Assembly: GCA_002254385.1 (NCBI GenBank)
Contig: NJDO01000090.1
Coordinates: 1-10,486, forward strand
DNA: 10,486 bases
Direction of reading: 5' to 3'
DNA from: Thermoplasmatales archaeon ex4484_6
GTDB taxonomy: Archaea; Thermoplasmatota; Penumbrarchaeia; Penumbrarchaeales; Penumbrarchaeaceae
Shown here: positions 4,706 to 10,486 of the stretch, piece after piece
How the letters are laid out: each line of letters starts with the position of its first letter
Numbering within the stretch: position 1 is the first letter of the stretch
Position numbers and translations under genes: made by a program
The notes under the pieces: generated by a model
Told to the model about the DNA's origin: nothing
Database searches by the model: none
Seen by the model: only the letters and a program-made list of their open reading frames with translations

Positions 4706-6898
4706 TACCGCCTGCTCCGTCGCCGCTCCTTCCAGTTCCACAGGTCTCAGCTCCTCTGGAAGGAATTTCAGGTATCTGGGGTTCGACAGCCTTTCCTCCA
4801 TCAGGATCACGACGGAACGGTCCCTCTCGGACCTTATGGACCGTCCCGCAGCCTGCAGTATCCGGTTCATGGCAGGATAGATGTAGGAGTATTCTTCCCC
4901 CAGTGCGTACCCGAACTTCCCCCTGAAATAGTCACGCAGTGATTGAACCTCCAGGGAGGGAGGTGCAAAGGGGATTCCGATCACGAAGACACAGGAGAGC
5001 AGATTGTCCCTGTAATCCACGCCCTCCGATAGGGATCCCCCCATCACTCCGAGAAGGAGATATCCCCCCCTCTCCCTTCCCGTTTCCAGCTTGCCTATGA
5101 TGGCGTCCTTGTCACCCTTGGACATGGATCTTTCCTCGACGATAACGGATTTGGGACATCCCCACATATATTCCCCGACCGAATTCATCATGGAATACGA
5201 AGGGAAGAATGCTGCCGCATTCCCGGGAACCCTGCCGGAGATGGAGACGAGCCTCTCTGCGATCCTTCGGTACATCTCCTCCCCTCTCTTCTTGTATGCG
5301 GTGCTCACCCCCGATTCGAGAAGTACCAGCCTGTTCGTTCTGGGAAAGGGGGAAGGATATGATCTCTCCCTGCGTCTTTTCCTGGAAAGACCCAGTATAT
5401 CGCCGAACATGGAAGGTGGGGAAAGGGTCCCGCTCATGAGCACGGCCGAATGACATCCCTTGAAGACCGGGCCGGATATCTCGGCCGGGTCCAGGTTCCT
5501 GAAGGCTATCCTGAGGGAATCGAGACCCCTGTCCTCCGGGATCGTCAGGTAGAGTATATGGGAACCTTTCATGTTGAGCAGACCTTCCAGAAACTGAGTG
5601 GTCATGGCGAGCGGGTCCTCCTCCCGCTTCTCCCCGGATCTTCTGGATATATCTGCAAGCATCTCGAGGAACAACTCCAGGTCCATGGAGCCGTCCACGG
5701 ACCCCTGCGTGAAAAGTGATCTTATCTCCGATACGAACAACCTCTTGTCGAGCAGGACCTCCCTTTCCTCCTTCATCTCCTTCTCCGCGATGGAGAGTAT
5801 GATATCGTATATCCCTTTCAGATAGTGGCGGACATGCCTTCTTCCGGATACACTGTCCATCGCTTCATCGAGCATCCTCAGGGGCAGCTCGCTGCTCTGG
5901 TGATCCCTTATTCGATCGGGAAGGTTGTGTGCCTCATCAACTATGATATCGATGTCGGAGAGGTCCTTTCCGATGCCTCCCAGAACCGAATCCCTGAGAT
6001 CGGAGAACAGATAGTTGAAATCACATACAAGCACATCCGCTTCCTTTGCCGCCTCGAGGGCGGTTCTGTGGGGACATATACGCGCCGCTACCGAGAGTTC
6101 CACCGTCCTCTTCACATCATTTATATCCGAAAGAACCTCGTGCACCAGGGAGGGCGGAGGGGGCCTGAAGAGAGGGCAGCTCCCATCCTTTGACTGCTGT
6201 TTGCAAAGGAACGAGAACGTGCCGTGGGGAAGCTTCGACAGGTCCCTGGGGCACATGGACTGCTTGGAGATTATATCTACCAGACGGATGCGTTTTCCCG
6301 ACCTCCGCGAGATCTTCCTTGCGGTCTCCACCACGATGGCATGCTGGGACTGCTTCGACGTCATGAAGAATACCGTGCGGCCGTTCTCCATGGCACCACG
6401 GATGGCCGGGGACAGGCTTGCAGCCGTCTTCCCTATTCCCGTGGGTACATTTGCCAGAAGGAATCCGCCTTCCTTGATGGTATCCTCAACATCCGACATG
6501 AACTCCTCCTGGCCCGGCCTCACTCTTTCAAAGGGAAACATTGCAGGAGCTTCGGCCCATCCGGCGGGTGCATCGGGTCCCCGTTTCTCCTTCAAGGTAT
6601 CGTTCTTCATCGAGCGGATGTCATCAAGGCCCATGGAAACGGTATTGGCCCTCTTGATGATCCTTCGGGCATACTGCGACTCACGCGGGGAAACGCCTTT
6701 CCTCACTCTCGGGACACCGGCTCCAGGCGATCTTACCATGGCCGGAAAGCTGCCATTTCCCGCTCCTTTCTGAGAATCGATGACTGGCGTCCCTGTCCCC
6801 TCCTTCACCGGGCCGCACCTGGGGCACACCCTTTCCCTCCTGCCGGATGAGAAATCCCATCTCAGCAGTGAACCGCAAACCCTGCAGAAGTTTCCCAT
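4691..6898 (-). CDS. xpd: XPD/Rad3-family Fe-S DNA helicase with N-terminal zinc ribbon
   Basis: This is a superfamily 2 helicase of the XPD/DinG group, which unwinds DNA 5'-3' using ATP and takes part in repair. The chosen start is the ATG at 6898: GAGG lies 7 nt upstream and a TATA box at 6937-6946 places transcription start near 6917, downstream of the alternative ATG at 6928. The product is 735 residues. Residues 5-28 form a Cys4 zinc ribbon (C-x2-C...C-x2-C), and a poorly conserved linker follows to about 115. The helicase has Walker A PTGIGKT (152-158), four Cys likely ligating an Fe-S cluster (216, 232, 241, 275), the DEAH box (321-324), MSGTLSPPSMFG, GGSLSEGVDY and motif VI QAAGRSIRSERD near 682. 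The Cys spacing resembles Thermoplasma XPD. The zinc ribbon is not part of ordinary XPD. It could instead be a DinG-like paralogue. Confidence 0.85.
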   Translation of the reverse strand: MGNFCRVCGSLLRWDFSSGRRERVCPRCGPVKEGTGTPVIDSQKGAGNGSFPAMVRSPGAGVPRVRKGVSPRESQYARRIIKRANTVSMGLDDIRSMKNDTLKEKRGPDAPAGWAEAPAMFPFERVRPGQEEFMSDVEDTIKEGGFLLANVPTGIGKTAASLSPAIRGAMENGRTVFFMTSKQSQHAIVVETARKISRRSGKRIRLVDIISKQSMCPRDLSKLPHGTFSFLCKQQSKDGSCPLFRPPPPSLVHEVLSDINDVKRTVELSVAARICPHRTALEAAKEADVLVCDFNYLFSDLRDSVLGGIGKDLSDIDIIVDEAHNLPDRIRDHQSSELPLRMLDEAMDSVSGRRHVRHYLKGIYDIILSIAEKEMKEEREVLLDKRLFVSEIRSLFTQGSVDGSMDLELFLEMLADISRRSGEKREEDPLAMTTQFLEGLLNMKGSHILYLTIPEDRGLDSLRIAFRNLDPAEISGPVFKGCHSAVLMSGTLSPPSMFGDILGLSRKRRRERSYPSPFPRTNRLVLLESGVSTAYKKRGEEMYRRIAERLVSISGRVPGNAAAFFPSYSMMNSVGEYMWGCPKSVIVEERSMSKGDKDAIIGKLETGRERGGYLLLGVMGGSLSEGVDYRDNLLSCVFVIGIPFAPPSLEVQSLRDYFRGKFGYALGEEYSYIYPAMNRILQAAGRSIRSERDRSVVILMEERLSNPRYLKFLPEELRPVELEGAATEQAVSSFF

Positions 6899-6936
6899 CG
6901 AACGTCCTCTTTCAGGGGCGACCATCAAGCAGGGTT

Positions 6937-6946
6937 CTAAATATAT
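6937..6946 (-). promoter_or_regulatory. TATA box for the helicase gene
   Basis: The minus strand reads ATATATTTAG, a good archaeal TATA match, in the 69-bp gap between the importer operon and the helicase. A start site about 25 bp downstream, near 6917, gives a leader of about 19 nt with GAGG at 6906-6909. The helicase can therefore be transcribed separately from the importer genes, although read-through from them is also possible because no clear terminator is seen. Confidence 0.6.
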
Positions 6947-6967
6947 CCATCGGGGGAGTGGGGTGAA

Positions 6968-7729
6968 TCAACCGAGAACCTCGATATGCATGTGTTTGCC
7001 GCGGTGGACCTTCACATCGATGTCGAAAACATCCCCCACCGAATCCTCGTTTATCACTTTCCGCACCGGTCCGATATCGTACACCTTCCCGTCCTTCATG
7101 AGGGCCACCTTATCGCAGAACCTTACCGAAAGGTCAAGGTCGTGGAGAACTGCCAGGATGGTCAGGCCCTCCTTTCCGTTCTTCTTCCTTACGAGACTCA
7201 TGATGTCCATGGAATGTCTGATGTCAAGGTTCTTTGTCGGTTCGTCCATCAGGAGAATGTCCGCATCCTGGGCGAACGCCCTTGCTATGAAGGCCCTCTG
7301 CCTCTCACCGCCGCTGAGCATCGATATCTTCTTGCTCCTCAATTCGGACAGACCGGTCCACCGGAGGGCCCTGTTGACCGATGCCCCGCCGTCCGGGTCC
7401 GTCAGCTGGAAACGGCCCATGTGGGGATACCGCCCCATGGCCACCACCTCCTCCACGCTGAAATCGAATCCCGGAGACGTATCCTGGGGGACGATCGAGA
7501 GCTTTCTTGACAGCTCCTTTCTCCCCCATCCGGAGATCTCCCTTCCCATGATCCTGACGCTCCCCCTGCGCGGCCGCAGGGACCCCGTGATACACCTCAG
7601 AAGTGTGGTCTTGCCGCACCCGTTGGGTCCGAGAAGTCCCATGAATGTCCCTTCCTCCACCTCCAGGTCGACACCTTTCAGGACGTCCGATCCGTTGTAG
7701 GCGCATCGAAGATCCTCGACCTCGATCAT
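6968..7729 (-). CDS. ABC transporter ATP-binding protein, FepC/BtuD type
   Basis: This is the ATPase that drives import through the adjacent permease. The 253-residue product has the Walker A GPNGCGKT (residues 34-41), the Q-loop Gln82 (VPQD), the signature LSGGERQR (138-145), the Walker B ILLMDEP (158-164) and the switch His196 (LHDLDL). VEEVVAMGRYPHMG (about 92-105) is typical of ATPases for iron-siderophore, heme and vitamin B12 importers. The D-loop reads NLD where SALD is more common. The start at 7729 is supported by GGGAGG 8 nt upstream and by a 4-bp ATGA overlap with the permease stop codon, indicating translational coupling. The open frame continues upstream to 7891, but that stretch lies inside the permease gene and lacks conserved sequence. 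Confidence 0.93.
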   Translation of the reverse strand: MIEVEDLRCAYNGSDVLKGVDLEVEEGTFMGLLGPNGCGKTTLLRCITGSLRPRRGSVRIMGREISGWGRKELSRKLSIVPQDTSPGFDFSVEEVVAMGRYPHMGRFQLTDPDGGASVNRALRWTGLSELRSKKISMLSGGERQRAFIARAFAQDADILLMDEPTKNLDIRHSMDIMSLVRKKNGKEGLTILAVLHDLDLSVRFCDKVALMKDGKVYDIGPVRKVINEDSVGDVFDIDVKVHRGKHMHIEVLG

Positions 7730-8748
7730 CCCGACCGCCTCCCTGCCGCTATGAGATAGAGGAAGAAGAGCCCCCCCAGGAATCCCGTTACCATCCCGAG
7801 GGGAACGATCCTGTCCATGATCGACCTGGAGAACATATCGCAGAGGATGAGGAATGACGAACCGAACAGAAAGGAGCCCGGGATAAGCCATCTGTGATCC
7901 GGCCCCATGAACCTCCTCACCATGTGGGGGACCATGAGTCCCACGAATCCTATCATACCGCAGAAAGGGACGGTCACGGCGGCAAGCAGCGATGCCACGG
8001 CAAGTATGAGGAATTTCGATCTCTCCACGTTCACGCCCACCCCCCTAGCTTCCTCTTCACCCATCGAGAAGGCGTTCAGGTCCCTTGAAAGGAATATCAG
8101 GGCGGGCAGGGAGATCAGCACCACGGGTGCCACGACCAGTATCTCCCCCCACCGAGAATTGGAACAGGTACCGAGCAGGGATATCATGACAGGCCTCGGG
8201 TCCTCCACGAGCAGGTATATGCCGAACTGGGTGGCGGCTGTCAGGGAAGCTGAAATTGCCACACCGGCAAGGAGAAGATTTGTAACGGGTACCCTGCTCC
8301 CCGTCCTTGCTATGAGATACGCCGCCGTCACGGCCGTGATGGCACCCGCGAAGGAAAGGGATGCCCTGAACCACTGCACCCACCATCCCGTCGAATCGAT
8401 GGTGACGATAAGGGCGAGGACCCACCCGAAGGCCCCACCTGCCGATATTCCGATGATGAACGGGTCCACCAGCGGGTTCTTGAAAAGGCCCTGAAGGGAT
8501 GCTCCCGATGCGGATAGGGCAGCTCCCGCGAGCATGGCCATGATGACAACTGGGAGCCTGATATCCATCACTATGGTCTCCCATCCGGAGGGCTGGCTCT
8601 CGGGAAGGCTCCCGATGAACGGCACCCTTGAGATGAGAATACCGGCAATCGAATCAAGGGGTATCCTTGCGGTCCCCACCGAAAGAGCCAGCAGCGAACT
8701 GGTCGCGAGAAGGAGGACCCCTATCAGAATGATCCCCCTTCTGTTCAT
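7726..8748 (-). CDS. ABC transporter permease, FecCD/BtuC family
   Basis: This is the membrane channel of a substrate-binding-protein-dependent importer for vitamin B12, heme or iron chelates; the family forms homodimers with about ten helices per subunit. The 340-residue product shows helix 1 at residues 5-24, the DIRLPVVIMAMLAGAALSASGASLQGLFKNPLVDPFIIGISAGGAFG block (62-108) that is diagnostic for the family, the ATPase-coupling segment EEEARGVGVNV (231-241), and GMIGFVGLMVPHMVRRFMGPDHRWLIP (264-290). Its length is typical. GGAGGTG (8759-8765), in the last codons of the lipoprotein gene, serves as its ribosome-binding site 10 nt before the ATG. The gap to the upstream stop is only 7 bp, and the downstream ATPase gene overlaps by 4 bp, so all three genes form one operon. 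Confidence 0.93.
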   Translation of the reverse strand: MNRRGIILIGVLLLATSSLLALSVGTARIPLDSIAGILISRVPFIGSLPESQPSGWETIVMDIRLPVVIMAMLAGAALSASGASLQGLFKNPLVDPFIIGISAGGAFGWVLALIVTIDSTGWWVQWFRASLSFAGAITAVTAAYLIARTGSRVPVTNLLLAGVAISASLTAATQFGIYLLVEDPRPVMISLLGTCSNSRWGEILVVAPVVLISLPALIFLSRDLNAFSMGEEEARGVGVNVERSKFLILAVASLLAAVTVPFCGMIGFVGLMVPHMVRRFMGPDHRWLIPGSFLFGSSFLILCDMFSRSIMDRIVPLGMVTGFLGGLFFLYLIAAGRRSG

Positions 8749-8755
8749 TTGCGTC

Positions 8756-9700
8756 TCACACCTCCTCCGGGAAGAGGATGAGATGGATGGTTTCCAGCCC
8801 CTCGATGAGTCTCGGTCCTGTCCTGTCGATCAGGTCCCCGTTCACGTCGAACACCCGACCTTCCCTGACAGCGGTGATATCCTCCCAGAGCGGATCGGAG
8901 AGTATGGTTTCCCTTGTATGTGTGGGCCATGATTCGGATTGTGAACATATTATGACGTCAGGATCGGCGTCTATGACAGTCTCTACCGAGATCTGGACAA
9001 CAACCCCCGAATCATCGGATACGGCATCCTTCCCTCCGGCCAGCTCTATTAGACTGCCCGAGAACGTGCTGGATGTGCCCACCCATGGGTCGGATGTGCC
9101 ATCGTAATAGGTGACGTAGAGGACAGAACTCCTGTTGCTCCATTCGATCCGGGAGGTCTCCTCCGTGATTGTGTCCCTTCTGGTCCCCATATCGTCAACG
9201 ATGAAACCGGCCTCCTTCTCCCTGCCGAGGACCTCTCCTACACCCGTTATTGCGGAAAGCACCTCGTCGAAGGTCTTCGGGAAGATGCGGTATACGGGAA
9301 TGGAGAGCCCGTCCAATGCGTTGAAACTCGCATCGGTGATATCCAGGGTCCTGTCCATGATGACGATGTCAGGCGAGAGGGAGACTATCTTTTCGGTATC
9401 GAGACCTTCCCAGGTGGATACCGTCTCGAGATCCAGGTCCGGGTTCTCGGACGCGGAAACGGAATCCGCTCCCACAAGAAGCCCCCCTGCTCCCAGGGCC
9501 ACCACCGTTTCTGTTAGTGAGGGGGTCAGTGTCACTACCCTCTCGGGATCGCCTTTCAATTTCACAACATGCCCCGTCGGGTCGGTATATTCCTTGTCCC
9601 CATCGGAAATCCTGTCGGTACATCCGGAGATGAGGAGCACACCGAGGAGAAGGGCTCCGACAAGGAAGAAAGATGCTGCGCGCTTCATGGTCGGTTTCAT
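8756..9700 (-). CDS. Substrate-binding lipoprotein of B12/iron-type ABC importer (BtuF-like)
   Basis: This protein captures the substrate outside the membrane and delivers it to the permease. The 314-residue product has a basic N-terminus, a hydrophobic signal (residues 9-25) and the lipobox LISGC with the modified Cys at 27. The mature part is a Periplasmic_BP_2 fold: DPERVVTLTPSLTETVVALGAGGLLVGAD (51-79), LDTEKIVSLSPDIVIMD (100-116), a linking helix around 144-170, and VIDADPDVIICSQSE (242-256). The phrase TPSLTETVVALGA and the Leu-x-x-Glu-Lys-Ile-Val-Ser-Leu-x-Pro-Asp run are closest in style to BtuF-like corrinoid binders, but iron-siderophore binders share this fold, so the ligand is not settled. 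The ATG at 9700 has a good AGGTGAT site (9703-9709), which the internal Met5 lacks. It is the first gene of the importer operon. Confidence 0.9.
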   Translation of the reverse strand: MKPTMKRAASFFLVGALLLGVLLISGCTDRISDGDKEYTDPTGHVVKLKGDPERVVTLTPSLTETVVALGAGGLLVGADSVSASENPDLDLETVSTWEGLDTEKIVSLSPDIVIMDRTLDITDASFNALDGLSIPVYRIFPKTFDEVLSAITGVGEVLGREKEAGFIVDDMGTRRDTITEETSRIEWSNRSSVLYVTYYDGTSDPWVGTSSTFSGSLIELAGGKDAVSDDSGVVVQISVETVIDADPDVIICSQSESWPTHTRETILSDPLWEDITAVREGRVFDVNGDLIDRTGPRLIEGLETIHLILFPEEV

Positions 9701-9735
9701 CCAATCACCTTTTTTTTACCAAAAATAAAGTAAAG

Positions 9736-9744
9736 TTTATTATT
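9736..9744 (-). promoter_or_regulatory. Putative TATA box for the importer operon
   Basis: The minus strand reads AATAATAAA. A start site about 25 bp downstream, near 9715, gives a leader of about 15 nt that holds the A-tract and AGGTGAT. GTAAAG (9730-9735) and CTTTAC (9755-9760) form a 6-bp inverted repeat flanking this box, which could be an operator. On the plus strand the same bases read TTTATTATT and might also serve the divergent regulator. Confidence 0.4.
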
Positions 9745-9763
9745 GTCAAGGCAGCTTTACCCA

Positions 9764-9776
9764 TCATGTATCATGA
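9764..9776. promoter_or_regulatory. 13-bp palindrome next to the regulator's TATA box
   Basis: TCATG-TAT-CATGA is a palindrome with perfect 5-bp arms and a 3-nt spacer. It abuts the regulator's TATA box (9777-9785) and lies about 20 bp upstream of the importer's TATA box. Its size and symmetry suit a dimeric winged-helix protein, most simply the divergent regulator itself. Binding is not shown by the sequence. Confidence 0.4.
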
Positions 9777-9785
9777 AATATTTAA
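9777..9785 (+). promoter_or_regulatory. Putative TATA box for the regulator gene
   Basis: AATATTTAA is centred about 26 bp before the ATG at 9807, consistent with a leaderless or nearly leaderless transcript. GGAGG at 9793-9797, with 9-nt spacing, suggests a longer transcript may also exist, for example from the AT-rich box at 9736-9744. Confidence 0.45.
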
Positions 9786-9806
9786 CCGTTTTGGAGGGGG
9801 GATGGG

Positions 9807-10486
9807 ATGGACATCCTGAAGAACAAGGGGAGAACGACAAGGCTTCTTCTTCTCCTCGAAATGGTGACGAACCTGCCAAGGGACCAGAGGTCGCTCGCGG
9901 AGAGTGTGGGCATCACACCGCAGGCCGTTTCCGAATACATGTCCAGAATGAAAAGGGAGGGACTTGCGGAGACCCTGAAAGAGGGGCCGAGGGCAACGGT
10001 AAGGGGAGTCGATATGCTTCAGAGCGACCTCCTGAGGTTGAAGGAGATGGTGGATTCATCCATCTCCAAACTGGAGATAATCAGGTCCACGGACGCGGTT
10101 GCCGGGGAACATATCGAAAGGGGGGAGACCGTCCATCTGACGATGAAGGACGGTCTGCTGTATGCCTTCAAAGGGGAAGGAGGCTCCACCGGAACAGCGG
10201 ACAACGACGCGGGACCCGGAGAGATGCTGTCGGTTTCCGACCTTTCGGGTGTTATGGAGATGGAGAAGGGAACGCTCAGGTTGATGGAGGTGGTTCCGGT
10301 CAGGAGAGGCGGGGGGGGCGATCGCATCGACCCTGATGAATTGATCAGAATGAGCGGCGTGGGGGACAGGTCCCACAGGATCGCCGCCCTGGACCTGGAG
10401 AGCGCGGCATTCCTCATGAGATCGAAAATACCCTATCATCTGGAGCTGCCCTCGGCCGAATATGTGCTGGAACCTCTGGACAGGGG
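9807..10486 (+). CDS. Winged-helix transcriptional regulator with uncharacterised C-terminal domain, partial
   Basis: The frame opens at the ATG at 9807 and runs off the right edge, giving 226 residues. An ATG at 9802 is out of frame and stops after five codons. Residues about 10-65 form a winged helix-turn-helix: LLLLLEMVTNLPRDQRSLAES, then VGITPQAVSEYMSRMKREGL as turn and recognition helix, then a wing. The following part has a predicted helix (LQSDLLRLKEMVDSSISKLEII) and a beta-rich stretch (HIERGETVHLTMKDGLLYAF, GTLRLMEVVPV), then SHRIAALDLESAAFLMRS. This layout resembles an archaeal family of predicted regulators common in haloarchaea and methanogens (from memory, perhaps the one Pfam calls DUF7839; I could not check). 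The gene is divergent from the importer operon and shares its upstream region, so it probably regulates that operon, itself, or both. Confidence 0.75.
   Translation, partial: MDILKNKGRTTRLLLLLEMVTNLPRDQRSLAESVGITPQAVSEYMSRMKREGLAETLKEGPRATVRGVDMLQSDLLRLKEMVDSSISKLEIIRSTDAVAGEHIERGETVHLTMKDGLLYAFKGEGGSTGTADNDAGPGEMLSVSDLSGVMEMEKGTLRLMEVVPVRRGGGGDRIDPDELIRMSGVGDRSHRIAALDLESAAFLMRSKIPYHLELPSAEYVLEPLDR

Noticed and set aside
9701..9806. Possible cobalamin riboswitch upstream of the B12/iron-type importer
   Set aside because: The gap is only 106 bp, the predicted leader is about 15 nt, and no B12-box-like conserved core was seen.

Overview
The window looks like a piece of an archaeal chromosome, most likely from the Thermoplasmatota. 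This is inferred, not proven. Supporting points are: TATA-like boxes instead of bacterial -35/-10 pairs ahead of every transcription unit; an XPD/Rad3-type helicase whose motifs resemble Thermoplasma XPD; an archaeal winged-helix regulator family; heavy use of AGG (Arg) and ATA (Ile) codons; and Shine-Dalgarno sites of the GGAGG/GGTGA kind. The DNA is moderately GC-rich and densely coded. I see no mobile element, CRISPR array, tRNA or rRNA.

Layout from left to right. (1) The first 80 residues of a membrane glycosyltransferase (GT-C/GT39 type) lie on the minus strand and run off the left edge. (2) A divergent gap of about 257 bp holds two TATA-like boxes and two inverted repeats, then the metal-tolerance protein gene cutA on the plus strand. 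(3) Convergent with cutA is a long SPFH/flotillin-like membrane protein with repeated beta-rich modules before its SPFH domain. (4) A 256-bp AT-rich divergent gap carries a cluster of GTGAA/TTCAC half-sites, then the adk-panE pair on the plus strand (adenylate kinase and ketopantoate reductase). (5) panE overlaps tail to tail with a minus-strand XPD-family helicase that has an added N-terminal zinc ribbon. (6) A three-gene minus-strand operon encodes a binding-protein-dependent importer of the vitamin B12/iron-siderophore class: lipoprotein, FecCD-type permease and ATPase. (7) Divergent from the importer is the start of a winged-helix regulator gene that runs off the right edge. A 13-bp palindrome lies in the shared promoter region.

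The genes are mostly housekeeping or transport functions and do not form one obvious pathway. The importer plus divergent regulator is the one probable functional unit: lipoprotein capture, permease, ATP-driven uptake, and a likely local regulator. adk and panE are three bases apart and probably co-transcribed. I did not find a clearly new multi-gene system. The points most worth a second look are the zinc ribbon-XPD fusion, the repeated modules in the SPFH protein, the palindromic elements in three divergent promoter regions, and the uncharacterised regulator next to the importer.
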